A stretch of 28,542 nt of DNA from Welwitschia mirabilis (lineage: Eukaryota; Gnetophyta; Gnetopsida; Welwitschiales): NCBI GenBank assembly GCA_051453625.1, contig JBOZIK010000001.1, positions 75,373,731 through 75,402,272 of the forward strand. The letters are read 5' to 3'. The position numbers and the translations under genes are program-made. Positions 9,221-20,242 of the stretch are shown piece after piece. The notes under the pieces are model-generated. The model was not told the DNA's origin. It was given only the letters and a program-made list of their open reading frames with translations, and did no database searches. The number at the start of each line of letters is the position of its first letter. The stretch's first letter is position 1.

Positions 9221-9313
9221 TTTATTGCAAATAATAATTAATGTAGCCAGGTTTGTTACAAATAATAATTAATGTGGTCAATTTTGTTACAAATAATAAT
9301 CAATGTGGTAGTC
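9221..9313. repeat. Three tandem 31-bp units in the gag leader
   Basis: Copies start at 9221, 9252 and 9283, each with TTTGTTACAAATAATAAT or a near variant followed by AATGTGG. They lie between the gag ATG (9073, minus) and the PBS-like site (9619-9636), so in the element they are 5' leader repeats. A looser pair of GATCACA-AAAG-like segments sits on either side (about 9138 and 9320). Confidence 0.85.
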
Positions 9314-9618
9314 TCTAAGATCACATAAAGTTTGAGGAGTATACCTACTAGATTGATGAATGAAAATATAAATTCTTAAAGTTGCACTTAAAAGTAAAGA
9401 ACGAAGAATTACAAAAAATAAAAATTACAATTTACAAGAAAGGAAATTAAAGTACACTTCAAATGAATAATAAAATAGTTACTTATAGATCAAAAGATAA
9501 TAAAGCAATTTCAAGTAGATCCAAAAGGATAAAATACAACATTACTCAAACAAATGAATTAAAATGAATTCAAAATACTTACTTCAGTAATGATAATCTT
9601 CCTTTTCTCTTGAAGTAT

Positions 9619-9636
9619 TTCCTAGCAACATTGTTA
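9619..9636 (-). promoter_or_regulatory. Decayed primer-binding site of the Athila/Tat-like element
   Basis: On the minus strand it reads TAACAATGTTGCTAGGAA. Against the TGGCGCCGTTGCCGGGGA motif typical of Athila/Tat elements it matches 10 of 18, and 7 of the 8 differences are C-to-T or G-to-A transitions. It lies three bases inside a TG dinucleotide (9640-9641 on plus, CA on minus) that can be the LTR end, and about 550 bp before the gag ATG, the expected place. A second copy is at 10769-10786. Confidence 0.5.
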
Positions 9637-9639
9637 AAA

Positions 9640-11790
9640 TGTTGAGATACATGTTTGTACTTCTAATTCCCATATTTTAAAGATCTAATTTAACTTGTAA
9701 CATCTAAAAAGCTAAATATCTAATTGCACACATACACATTTATATAGTGGAATCAACTCAAATGCCGTACACTTAAAGAAGACTTCTAAAAGAGAACTTG
9801 AAACAATGATTTTATAAAGAGAAGAATGATATTTTTTAGAATTTTTGTTTAAAGGAAATAAAATAATGCAAGACTAAGATGGAATGCAATGGAATGGAAT
9901 AAAATGAAATGCAATATAATGAATGCAATGAATTAATTAAACTTTCAATCTATTATCACTTATATTGGTTCTTATAACCTATTTTAATTACAAATTCATG
10001 TTACTTAAATTCAATTAAGATAAGCTATAAGGAATAAAAATGAAACATTTTAAAATATTTCAATTCAATCACTACCTTTATTAATGAAATTAAATTACAT
10101 CCGCTTATGACAATAACTTATCAATGGTAGATTCATTGCCTAATACTAAGGTGGTACTTTTCATAAGTAGAATGGATTTTATTATGTCTAATAATCTTCA
10201 ATCATCATTAAAATGTAGATGACAAAAGATGATTTTAAATAGGGTCTAAAAGGGTCTATTTATAGGTTGGGATGGGTCACTAAAGGGTGTGAAATGAAGA
10301 GGTGTGAGTTAGATCCATCCTTTCATAACAATTTAATTAACTTTATAAATTATTTTAATCATTGTCACTCATTTCATCCCCATAATAAATACAATGACAC
10401 ATCATCTACCAACTAATGCTTAGCATTTGTTAAAAATGCTAATTGTTGTCCCAATTATCCTCCCCATGACATAAAGGGCGATCATACTTTTATAACTCTC
10501 ATTTCATTTGTCCTCCCAACAACATGGAGGATGACCAATATATCTTTATCACATTACTTTGATTTATCATTATCTAAAAATGGCTTCTTATTTGAAAAAT
10601 TATTGCATCTTTTGATCTATATGGANNNNNNNNNNNNNNNNNNNNNNNNNNNNNNNNNNNNNNNNNNNNNNNNNNNNNNNNNNNNNNNNNNNNNNNNNNN
10701 NNNNNNNNNNNNNNNNNNNNNNNNNTACTTACTTGAGTAATGATAATCTTCCTTTTCTCTTGAAGTATTTCCTAGAAACATTGTTAAAATGCTGAGATAC
10801 ATGTTTGTACTTCTAATTCCCATATTTTAAATATCTAATTTAACTTGTAACATCTAAAAAGCTAAGTATCTAATTACACACATACACATTTACATAGTGG
10901 AATCAACTTAAATGTCGTATACTTAAAGAAGACTTCTAAAAGAGAACTTGAAACATTGATTTATAAAGAGAAGAATGATATTTTTTTAGAATTTTTATTT
11001 AAAGGAAATAAAATTAAACAATGCAAGATTAAGATGGAATGCAATGGAATGGAATAAAATGAAATGCAATGTAATGAATGTAATGAATTAATTAAACTTT
11101 CAATCTATTATCACTTAGATTGGTTCTTATAACCTATTTTAATTACAAATTCATTTTACTTAAATTCAATTAAGATAAGCTATAAGAAAGAAAAATGAAA
11201 CATTTTAAAATATTTCAATTAAATCACTACCTTTATTAATGAAATTAAATTACATCCGCTTATGATAATAACTCCTCAATGGAAGATTCATTGCCTAACA
11301 CTAAGGTGGTACTTTTCATAAGTAGAATGGATTTTATTACCTCTAATAATCTCCAATCCTCATTAAAATTTAGATGACAATAGATGATTTTGAATAAGGT
11401 CTAAAAGGGTCTATNNNNNNNNNNTCACTTATTTCATCCTCATAACAAAGACAACGATACACCATCTACCAACTAATGCTTAGCATTTGTTAAAAATACT
11501 AATTGTTGTTTCAATTATCATCCTCATGACATAAAGGATGATCATCCTTTTATAACTCTCATTCCCTTTGTCGTCCCAACAGCATGGAGGATGACCAATA
11601 TATCTTTATCACATTGCTTTGATTTATCATTATCTAAAAATGGCTTCTTATTTGAAAAATTATTGCATCTTTTGATCTATATGGAAGATTTAAATAATTT
11701 ACATATATCTCTAAATAATCCTGTTAATAGAACTTGAAAATGTACCCCACAAGTGTATTAAAAAGGTCAACTTGGCATCACAACAATGGA
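9640..11790 (-). mobile_element. Probable 5' LTR of the Athila/Tat-like element (with assembly duplication)
   Basis: Sequence above the PBS-like site is noncoding and would form the LTR of the minus-strand element. It begins at the CA end (plus TG at 9640) and runs at least to 10625, or in the second copy from 10790 to the gap at 11791. No second LTR is seen downstream of gag, so the length and the outer TG end are unknown. Both copies contain a degenerate GAATG/GCAAT-rich tract (about 9880-9930 and 11036-11086) and a CATCCTCCATG-like C-rich part. Athila LTRs often exceed 1 kb, which fits. Confidence 0.45.
9880..9930. repeat. Degenerate GAATG/GCAAT microsatellite
   Basis: Short units GGAAT, GCAAT, GAAAT and GAATG follow one another with ATG spacing. 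The same tract recurs at about 11036-11086 in the duplicated segment. It lies within the presumed LTR. Confidence 0.7.
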
Positions 11791-12314
11791 NNNNNNNNNN
11801 NNNNNNNNNNNNNNNNNNNNNNNNNNNNNNNNNNNNNNNNNNNNNNNNNNNNNNNNNNNNNNNNNNNNNNNNNNNNNNNNNNNNNNNNNNNNNNNNNNNN
11901 NNNNNNNNNNNNNNNNNNNNNNNNNNNNNNNNNNNNNNNNNNNNNNNNNNNNNNNNNNNNNNNNNNNNNNNNNNNNNNNNNNNNNNNNNNNNNNNNNNNN
12001 NNNNNNNNNNNNNNNNNNNNNNNNNNNNNNNNNNNNNNNNNNNNNNNNNNNNNNNNNNNNNNNNNNNNNNNNNNNNNNNNNNNNNNNNNNNNNNNNNNNN
12101 NNNNNNNNNNNNNNNNNNNNNNNNNNNNNNNNNNNNNNNNNNNNNNNNNNNNNNNNNNNNNNNNNNNNNNNNNNNNNNNNNNNNNNNNNNNNNNNNNNNN
12201 NNNNNNNNNNNNNNNNNNNNNNNNNNNNNNNNNNNNNNNNNNNNNNNNNNNNNNNNNNNNNNNNNNNNNNNNNNNNNNNNNNNNNNNNNNNNNNNNNNNN
12301 NNNNNNNNNNNNNN
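11791..12314. other. 524-N assembly gap
   Basis: Unknown sequence. The flanks (ending CAACAATGGA, resuming TGTTCATCC) do not repeat one another, so this may be a real size-estimated gap. The boundary between the Athila/Tat-like LTR and the next plus-strand element probably lies within it. Confidence 0.9.
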
Positions 12315-12580
12315 TGTTCATCCATTGAAAAATAATTTTATTTGAAAAAATTCAAAAAAGCTTCTATTATATATTTTTCAAGAGTCAAAATCACTATCAC
12401 TTTTGCATCTCTTTTGAAATCATTGTAGAACTCATTGGCACATCCTCTCTCTAATCAAAGATGAACAAATAATTGTTGTTATTATGTGTACTTAGTTATT
12501 TCGTTGCACTATACATTCATGCATTGTACTATTATCTTAAGCAGTATAACAACATTATTTTTAAGGCAAAGATCTAGTGG
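12315..12580. other. AT-rich sequence, nothing assigned
   Basis: No open frame, repeat or motif is recognised between the large gap and the LTR-like unit. Confidence 0.45.
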
Positions 12581-12719
12581 AAGCTATGCATTATGGCACA
12601 TCATTATCACCACATCATATTTTTTCTAAAGATTGAGACTAAGCCTCAAAAAAGTCTAATTGTAAAGGTTATAAATGAACCTAGAATACTTAAAAAGTGA
12701 TTAACAAAGATCTATATTA

Positions 12720-13012
12720 GGCTTGGGTAGAATCTAATCACTGAGAATAGAGTAGGAGGTTTCCCGAACCACTATAAACCATGTGTGCATATCCATTGGT
12801 ACTTTTTTGCTTTTAGTTCTTTACTTTTAGATTATTTTTAGTCTTTCATTTTCACAAATATTTTAGTATTAATTTTTTGTGAAGATATCTCGTGAATATA
12901 TTTGTTTAATTTTTTAAATCCTATTCACCTCCTTCCACCTTCACCCCCTCCCCCGCCTCCCACCCCACCCCATCCTAACCCCTTTTTCTCAACAAATAGG
13001 ATTTTAGATCCT
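12720..13012 (+). mobile_element. LTR 3'-end-like sequence with C-rich tract and PBS-like tail
   Basis: The segment contains GTTTCCCGAACCACTATAAA followed by CATGTGTGCATATCC, then T-rich DNA, CTATTCACCTCC, a long C-rich tract and CAACAAATAGGATTTTAG. This order resembles the U5 end of many plant copia-type LTRs, in which ...CCGAACCAC.TAAA and TATTCACCCCCC precede the Met-tRNA primer site. The bases from about 12996 (TAGGATTTTAGATCC) could be a damaged TGGTATCAGAGCC. The second copy lies at 13440-13699. No copia gag follows convincingly, so only a fragment is claimed; the family is recalled, not searched. Confidence 0.4.
12944..12971 (-). other. Putative G-quadruplex motif (minus strand)
   Basis: The plus strand has C runs of 5, 5, 3, 4 and 4 separated by 1, 4, 1 and 1 bases, so the minus strand carries five G tracts with short loops, a canonical quadruplex pattern, with an i-motif option on plus. 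The second copy at 13653-13670 has C runs of 7, 5 and 4. In DNA this AT-rich the tract is a strong outlier. A nominal proline-rich ORF over it is just the C-rich repeat read in frame. Confidence 0.8.
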
Positions 13013-13907
13013 TCAATACTTCATAAGAGGAAAGATCCTATGCTCTATAATGATAAGGCTGATTTGGATGTCATCAAATATATGCATAAATTCTTTATGA
13101 CTTATTCTCATTCTAATATAAATTACTTAAACCTAATTATTTGCCTTCTTAAAATCATTTTTATGGTTTTCATTTTCCCTTAGAAGGAANNNNNNNNNNN
13201 NNNNNNNNNNNNNNNNNNNNNNNNNNNNNNNNNNNNNNNNNNNNNNNNNNNNNNNNNNNNNNNNNNNNNNNNNNNNNNNNNNNNNNNNNAACCTATGCAT
13301 TATGGCACATCATTATCACCACATCATATTTTTTCTAGAGATTGAGAATAAGCCTCAAAAACGTTTGATTGAAAAGGTTATAAATGAATTTAGAATACTT
13401 AAAAAGTGATTAACAAAGATTTATATTAGGCTTGGGTAGAATCTAATCACTGAGAATGGAGTAGGAGGTTTCCCGAACCACTATAAATCATGTGTGCATA
13501 TCCATTGGTACTTTTTTGCTTTTATTTCTTTGCTTTTAGATTATTTTAAGTCTTTCATTTTCAAAAATATTTTAGTATTAATTTTTTATGAAGATAGCTT
13601 GTGAATATATTTGTTTAATTTTTTAAATCCTATTCACCTCCTCCTATCTTAACCCCCCCACCCCCACCCCTTTCTCTCAACAAATAGGATTTTAGATCCT
13701 TTAATACTTCATAAGAGGAAAGATCCTATGCTCTATAGTGATAAGGCTAATTTGGATGTGATTAAACATATGCATAAATTATTTATGATTTATTCTCATT
13801 CTAATATAAATTAGTTAAACCAATTATTTGCCTTCTTGAAATTATTTTTATGATTTTCATTTTTCCTTAGAAGGAAGTATGAGTTTCCACCTTTGTTAAG
13901 AAGGAGA

Positions 13908-14130
13908 TGGTAGTAATGGTAGTCTTACTAAGGCACTGCTAAGTCATACCATTACAAGAAACTTAGGGTATAGAATACCTTAATAAAACCTAGTTTATTA
14001 TGCTTTCATATAAAATAAATATTTCATTATTATAATAAAAAATAAAAATAAAAATTATTTTAAATGTTTCTTTTCTTGTGGTGTATTTACATGTCTTTCA
14101 CATTTTCATTTTTCTTGCTCACCTTTTGCA
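13908..14130 (+). mobile_element. Candidate 223-bp LTR (TG...CA)
   Basis: It starts TGGTAGTAATGG right after a purine-rich AAGAAGGAGA (13899-13907, PPT-like) and ends TTTTGCA two bases before an intact primer-binding site. An LTR this short is in the range of TRIM or small copia elements. Both a PPT before and a PBS after one LTR occur when elements share LTRs in tandem, or if the PPT-like stretch is chance. No second copy was found in the window, so the 5' boundary is inferred from the TG and PPT only; the 3' boundary is well supported by the PBS. Confidence 0.5.
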
Positions 14131-14132
14131 TT

Positions 14133-14144
14133 TGGTATCAGAGC
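14133..14144 (+). promoter_or_regulatory. Primer-binding site for initiator Met tRNA
   Basis: TGGTATCAGAGC is exactly complementary to the 3' end of plant initiator tRNA-Met, used to prime reverse transcription by many copia and gypsy elements. It follows the ...TTTTGCA LTR end by TT. It fixes the orientation of this element as plus. Confidence 0.85.
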
Positions 14145-14367
14145 TATGATATGTTTCTAATATTATAGGGTGCTTACATTCTCTTGCATGTCTTTTATAT
14201 GCTTTTANNNNNNNNNNNNNNNNNNNNNNNNNNNNNNNNNNNNNNNNNNNNNNNNNNNNNNNNNNNNNNNNNNNNNNNNNNNNNNNNNNNNNNNNNNNNN
14301 NNNNNNNTGTAGTGTATTTACATGTCTTTCAAATTTTCATTTTTATTTCTCAAGTGCCTTTTACATT

Positions 14368-14379
14368 TTGTATCAGAGC
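14368..14379 (+). promoter_or_regulatory. Second copy of the Met-tRNA primer-binding site
   Basis: TTGTATCAGAGC has one change from the canonical site and lies in the right half of the 14077-14442 gap-flanking duplication. It follows TTTTACATT, a diverged version of the LTR end. Confidence 0.75.
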
Positions 14380-14699
14380 TATGATAGGTTTCTAATATTA
14401 TATGGTGCTTACATTCTCTTGCATGTATTTTACATGCTTCTAGTTCTTTTCTTAGATCTAGTTTTTCCTATGTTGATATTACTTTATTCTTAGATGTGAT
14501 TATTTCTTTGCATGAAGTTTCTTAGTCTTCCAAGTTTTAGACTAGGTTTACTACCAATCATAAGTCCCATTTTCTAAATAATTTTTAATTATTCTTAGTA
14601 TAAAATTATAATAATAGAGGGAGTTGTGTCTCATTTATTTTAAAAGATAAAAAAAGATAAGCAACAGACATTAATTGTAAAGCATTTTTGTAAATCCTT

Positions 14700-14751
14700 A
14701 AAAAAAGAGTGTCATAATTGCACTAATACTTCCTATTATTCTAGGATATGA
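14700..14751 (+). pseudogene. Possible gag zinc-knuckle remnant
   Basis: The frame reads KKECHNCTNTSYYSRI and then TGA. Against a CX2CX4HX4C knuckle, Cys 1 and 4 are kept, His 9 is Tyr, and Cys 14 is the TGA stop. It is on the plus strand about 330-570 bp after the PBS copies, closer than usual for a gag knuckle, so a deletion would be needed. The match is short and could be chance. Confidence 0.25.
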
Positions 14752-16851
14752 AATAGGACTTCTAGTTATAATTCACTTCATTATACTAGGAGAACCTATG
14801 ACACTTCCATTTTGTGTTGTTGTTTTTTGCACGTAGTACTAATTTTTAATTCTCATAAAACTAATTCTTTCTTAGCTTCTACTACTTTTAAAACCTAAAA
14901 CAATCTACTTATCCTTGAAGATGTTATTGCTACTATTACTTTCAGAATTTTACTACATTTATTGATTCTATTTATTCCCCTCTTATTTTTTATTTCATAC
15001 CTAAGTTTTGGTCATATAATGAGGTGTGCATACTTAGTCATTCACTTTCTTATTTTATCAATCATAGTTAGATCTTTCAAAGATGTTTCTTTTCATATCA
15101 TCTATTCTTATTATCCCAATTATTTAAAAGAAGGAAAGAGGATTTTTAAAGGTTAAATCTTATGAATCCTAATGCATGACGATACTACTCTTCATTTTTA
15201 TTGTTTATATGGTTACATTTTTTGTGTTTAAATAATTTTAAATAAGAGAGATAGTATTACACTAATCCCATATTAATCTCTTTTGCATCACTTTTTTGGT
15301 TTTCTTTTATACATTTTAATTCATCTTGGATGGAAGGATATGTTCATCAATTTCAAGAAAGTCTAAGGTATGCTTATCTTCATCTATTATGAGTGATACA
15401 TGCAATAAACTTATAAGGTTACTGATAATACAATGTACATGAGTTTATTCATCCCTCTAATGTATTCTAATAATATCAGTTTCATGGGCTTCTAAACAAA
15501 TATAAAGTTCTTTAATTAGACTAAATAGATGTGGATTTATTCAATCCATATAATAACCTACTATTCCCATTCATTATGCCTCACATATAAGTTCCTTCTA
15601 AAGAAGATCCATCATAAGTATCTAAGTAGTAAAACTATAAGGTGCAAATAAGGGGAATTGTCCAAATAAGGGTGAAATAGTAATAGTATATATAGAACTT
15701 TATTGAATAAGGAATTATGACTTCATTAGTTCTTGTAGTTAAATGTTTCAAGAACTTTTAACTTTCATTAATCTTATTGTTGAATTTTATGGCCATAGCC
15801 ACTTACATACCTTGAAAGAAATATGATTGCTACATCATAATTTTCATAAGAAATACATGTCATCACCTATGTTGATATTTCTTAACTATAATTCAAATTC
15901 ACTATATACAGTCTTGAATCTTTCTATCTTTCATCAAAGAAACTAAAACTAATTCACCTATTTATGGTGATAGTGTAAGGCACTACAAAATATCATATTT
16001 TACTTAATGTTAAATGAAGAAAAAATTTCTAAGAGATTTTCTTTATAATATTAGACATTAGAAGTCATTCTATCTTATATATTATATATAAGGCACACAT
16101 GTAGAATTTCTTACATGTTAATATTTTACCATTGAGCATGTACGTAGCTCATTTTTGTTATTCTTTTAGCTCTTTTCTATGCACTTCTAATATGTGCTAA
16201 GATTTCACTCAATTTAGTGAATATTGTTTTTTAGTGTTTTTCTAAATTTTTCTACATCTTTATGAGCCTTTATGAATTTTTTGATATGAGCTTAATAATA
16301 TATATTTTCTTATATTAAGTTCAGTTTAAATGTGGAGAAATCTCCATTTTACATGATGTCTTTTGCACATAGACCTCATTCTAACTTGTAATTGAAATAG
16401 CTTAGGTCAACTTTGGGATGTCAAGTAAGATTTACTTTACTTAAATATATCAAAGGTAAGTCCCCTTTTCATTTTGGTTTTAATTTGTTTTTACACTTAA
16501 AGTTACTTGAGTGAAGGAAAAACTCAATTTTCAACACAAGAAGATCATGTTTTAAGCCTTCACAAAAATAAATATGTACTTAGTATAATAATTAAACTTA
16601 GGAAAAGCAAATTAAACACAAATAGTTTAAATTAAAGATTAATAAATCACCTAGTTTAAATTACATATATAGTAGTAGTACATGAATGTAGAATTGATAG
16701 AAAACTCCATATGAATTCATATGAAAAATATTAATATGTCTTATCAAACTACCACTAATTTATTATTAAACTACCACTTCAGATAATAAAACAACTATTT
16801 ATCTAAAGTGAGATACAAGAAATTAACATACATCACTTATAATTATTATTA
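14752..16851. other. AT-rich region without an assignable gene
   Basis: A 64-codon hydrophobic open frame at 14962-15156 and several shorter ones are present, but none resembles a protein family and their composition follows the T-rich strand. It should be interior of the plus-strand element with the PBS at 14133, yet no capsid, RT or integrase motif was recognised on plus. A vague copia-RT-like trace on minus near 15340-15660 was not strong enough to annotate. Confidence 0.4.
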
Positions 16852-17317
16852 AGAACTACATGTGTGAAAGAATAATTTCATAAGGTATGGAACAAAATCA
16901 TAATAAAATAAAACTAAATAATACTTTATAAATAATAATGATGATTTCAAAGATTATTTATAACTTAAATAAAGAAGAGAGATAGTTTAAGTAGATAAAT
17001 CTACTAAAGCCATTTTCATACACAAAGAACTTTTNNNNNNNNNNNNNNNNNNNNNNNNNNNNNNNNNNNNNNNNNNNNNNNNNNNNNNNNNNNNNNNNNN
17101 NNNNNNNNNNNNNNNNNNNNNNNNNNNNNNNNNNAGGACTACATGTGTGAAAGAATAATTTCATAAGATATGGAACAAAATCATAAGAAAATAAAATTAA
17201 ATAATACTTTATAAATAATGATGATGATTTCAAAGATTATTTATAACTCAAATAAAGAAGAGAGACAGTTTAAGTAGATAAATCTACTAAAGCCATTTTC
17301 ATACACAGAAAACTTTT
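16852..17317. repeat. Direct repeat flanking a 100-N gap (16852-17034 / 17135-17317)
   Basis: Exactly 183 bases lie on each side of the gap (17035-17134) and match with a few substitutions. Noncoding AT-rich sequence; the usual contig-end overlap pattern. Confidence 0.9.
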
Positions 17318-19950
17318 CTTGAAATACTCATTACATTAAATCATATAATATGGATTTAAATGAGTAATCAAAACATATCATTTGACTATTTAAAAGATAC
17401 AATAATTTAGAATCAAAATCTAATACTTCAAAAAAATATTATGCAATTTTACATAGGATATAATTTGACATAAATAAGATTTTCACTAAATTTTGATACA
17501 TTTAACTTAAAAATAATTATTTATTATCATAAAATGAATTATAAAAGAAATTAAAAATATAAATTAGGCTCTAAGTAAATAAGTAATTTATAAAAAATCA
17601 GTATATAAATGTTTATTAAATTAAGTAACAATTAATCAGTTTCAAGTTTTTTGATTGACAGAAAGAGACAAAATGAAGAAGAGAGAAGTAAGAGAAAGGA
17701 TAGGTTTAAAAGAATGGACTTAGAAATTATCAAAACATATGAAATACTTAGAATATATTCTAAAATAACTTTATAGCATGAAACATTCAAAATTAATTAG
17801 AATCGATTGAAACTAATAGCAACAATTCATCTAGAAAAACTACAAAAACTACAATTAATTCTACTTTAACTAATAATACTAAGAAAAGTAGACAGATTTA
17901 GAAAACATGGACTACATATTTCAAAATTATTTAACTAATATTATAAAATAAAATATTAAATTTATAAAAACATATCGATAATGAAAGAAACTTTTATTAT
18001 GTAAAAACAACAAAATTGAGATTTCACAGTTTAGAAAACTTTCTAAGTAAATTACAACTTTGATTGTAAATGTTTGGAAAAAAGGTCTTAATCCAAATTT
18101 TGATTTTAATATTTAATGATAAAAGCTTTTAAATTATCAAATAAATCTATTAATAAAATTTATAACCATTAGACTTGTAATAAAAAGAGTTATTATCAAA
18201 ACAAGCATTGAAATTTACTAGTCTACTTCGATTTTGAGAAGAAGATAAAAAAGAGAGAATAATAAATTTAAAAAAGGAATCATTTTAATTTTAAAATAAT
18301 GTAAATAATATATTTAAAAATTAAACTACTATTATTAAAAGATAAAAATATAAATTCATCATTATTTGCTTAGAAAGAAAGATGGATTCCTGATAAAACG
18401 TATAAGAAAAAATGAAAAGAATGGAGGAAAGAAGAGAAAAGAGTAATAAAATGCATGATTTCTCTAACATAAAGTAATGATTCATATAAAATAAAAAATG
18501 CTAAGATAGGTACTAAATATAAAAAAATACAAGTAACATTAACTAGGTAACATGCTATAAGGACTCTAATCAAATTAATAAAAAGCATGATAAGAATGCA
18601 TAAATTAAGTAAATAAAAACATAACACTTATCATGTTTAGATGAAGTTTAATCCATTTTAAATTAATATTCAACCTAATTACTTAGAAGATTTAATGCCT
18701 TCTCCTTCTCTTACACCACTTGTTCATGCACACTTTACAACCCTTGTAATATGCTTCTTTCAATGAAAATGGAGGAAAAGGTAATAAAAAATAGAATATG
18801 AAAGGATTTAGAAGGCTAGAAATAAATGTTGTGTAAAATATGAAAATAAAGAATGTATAAGTTTTATAAAGTAATATAAATAAAAGATCAACTTAAAAGT
18901 AATGAAATCTAAGAGAAATGAAGTAAAAATATCCTTCTAATGCTTGAAAATCCTTGAATTCAACTCAAGAGTATTAAAATAGCATAAATTTGATATAGTA
19001 ACATTATGATATGAATTTAAAATCAATATTAGATATTTATTAGTGCATTTTACTTAGTTTCAAGTAAATTAATTATCATAACCATTAATTTTCTACATGT
19101 AATTCATGCCTTACATGTGAAATCTATCTCATTATGCTACAACATCATTTTACTCATTAAAGTAGCATTATAAATTTATAGATAGTTTGAAAAATAATTA
19201 TCTAAACTTTCAAAAATTAATTTGATCCAATTTTATCTTTTTTAAGTTATATTATATGAAACTCAAAAATTCCTAGAAATGAATAAATTATCTTGTCCAA
19301 AATGCAAATTTCCAGGGTTCTAATATTTGAAAGAATATCATATCATTCAATGTCATGCATCCATTGTCAAAATGCGTTAACATCATTACATTAGCAAATG
19401 GATGAGATATGATAATGAAAAAGGAACTATGAAACATCTATAGAGATAATAAACCAAAGTATTTCTCCATTCTCTACATTTTTGTTGTTGATATCGATCT
19501 CTTACCCATGATCATTAAAAACGTCTTTAAACTAGATGATAATGCATTATTTTAAGCTTATTAAGTATCTAACATTATTATCACTTAAAAATACAAAAAT
19601 ACCTCTGAGTGCATTATTATAATTGAAAAAATAATGTAAAATTATGACTATTACTATCTTACTTCATTGAAAATTTAAGATTCATTACATTTTCTAATTA
19701 GTTTTCTTATGTAAATCATGTAAGTAATGATTATAAGAGAAACAAGGCTTACTAATAATGTAACATTCCAATTATCTCTTTGTAAACTTAATTAAAAAGA
19801 TTTCACAATAACCTTAGAATGTGATTCAAAAACAAGAAAGCTTAAAGATAATGATAATATTTTTTTAAGGTAATAAAAACATGATAGAGGTAAAGACAAG
19901 ATAACTTAAACTTAACTTTATAGAATATATTCAAAATTATATCTTAAGGA
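17318..19950. other. Long AT-rich noncoding stretch
   Basis: About 2.6 kb of A/T-rich sequence with no supported gene or RNA. An 85-codon minus-strand open frame at 18370-18627 is hydrophobic and matches nothing. The position below the minus-strand gypsy pol means part of it could be that element's 3' LTR or its flank, but no matching second LTR was found above the gag. Confidence 0.4.
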
Positions 19951-20242
19951 TTTATCAATGTCAAATGTGAGGTCTTGGCACAATAGCCTAACCAAGTCAT
20001 ATTACCTTCAAGGTGTAGTTTGTGGAATCACTTAGGGGCTAGCTTAACTTATCAAAAACTCTATATGACCTTTGTAAGTCCTATTCATATCCTTCCTTTT
20101 TCATGAATTCTTTTTTCACATAACCAAAATATCATGTTCTTTTACAATAACTTTCTAAAAGGGTCATATCCCTTAAATAAAGATTACATTATTAACTAAA
20201 CTTTTAATTATTTAACTAGTTGTAATAATACATAAAAAATAT
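19951..20242 (-). other. Region just downstream of gypsy pol (3' UTR/LTR candidate)
   Basis: In the minus direction pol ends at 20243 and is followed by AT-rich DNA, a purine-rich run near 20092-20105 (minus GAAAAAGGAAGGA) that could be a polypurine tract, and a less AT-rich block around 19978-20045 holding CTTGGCACAATAGCC on plus. These are in the right order for a 3' PPT and LTR start, but no TG...CA boundary or second LTR confirms it. Confidence 0.3.

Larger units (their letters stand above)
9576..11685 (-). repeat. About 1-kb direct repeat flanking a 100-N gap (9576-10625 / 10726-11685)
   Basis: The 1050 bases before the gap (10626-10725) recur after it. The right copy is shorter because about 100 bases are replaced by a 10-N gap (11415-11424). 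Both contain the PBS-like site and LTR-like sequence, so a tandem LTR could be imagined, but the edges fall exactly at the gap as in the other cases. Contig overlap is the simpler reading. Confidence 0.88.
12581..13876 (+). repeat. Direct repeat flanking a 100-N gap (12581-13189 / 13290-13876)
   Basis: The 609 bases left of the gap (13190-13289) recur as 587 bases on the right. The main length differences are in the C-rich tract. The repeat carries LTR-end-like sequence, so a real retrotransposon explanation is possible, but the edges again coincide with the gap. Confidence 0.85.
14077..14442 (+). repeat. Direct repeat flanking a 100-N gap (14077-14207 / 14308-14442)
   Basis: 131 bases on the left and 135 on the right of the gap (14208-14307) match with several substitutions and small indels. 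Each has an LTR end plus PBS. The divergence seems higher than in the other pairs, so a real duplication is somewhat more plausible here. Confidence 0.8.

Noticed and set aside
9576-11685. Tandem LTRs of the Athila/Tat-like element
   Set aside because: The duplicated block starts and stops exactly at the gap edges, like the other gap-flanking repeats that contain no LTR, so contig overlap is preferred.
11711-12345. Long open frames across the 524-N gap
   Set aside because: They are open only because N codons contain no stops; almost all residues are unknown.
12902-13183. 93-aa proline-rich open frame
   Set aside because: The Pro run is the C-rich LTR tract read in frame; the second copy of the same DNA does not preserve the frame, and no family matches.
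14962-15156. 64-aa hydrophobic open frame
   Set aside because: Composition is what T-rich DNA gives (Phe, Leu, Ile, Tyr); no motif and no neighbouring gene context.
15340-15660. Copia reverse transcriptase trace on the minus strand (LYGLNKS, LEGTYM)
   Set aside because: Two short words in roughly the right order, but the spacing needs a deletion and the active site is not recognisable; chance cannot be excluded.
18370-18627. 85-aa hydrophobic minus-strand open frame
   Set aside because: Same compositional reason, in a long AT-rich stretch; no family resemblance.
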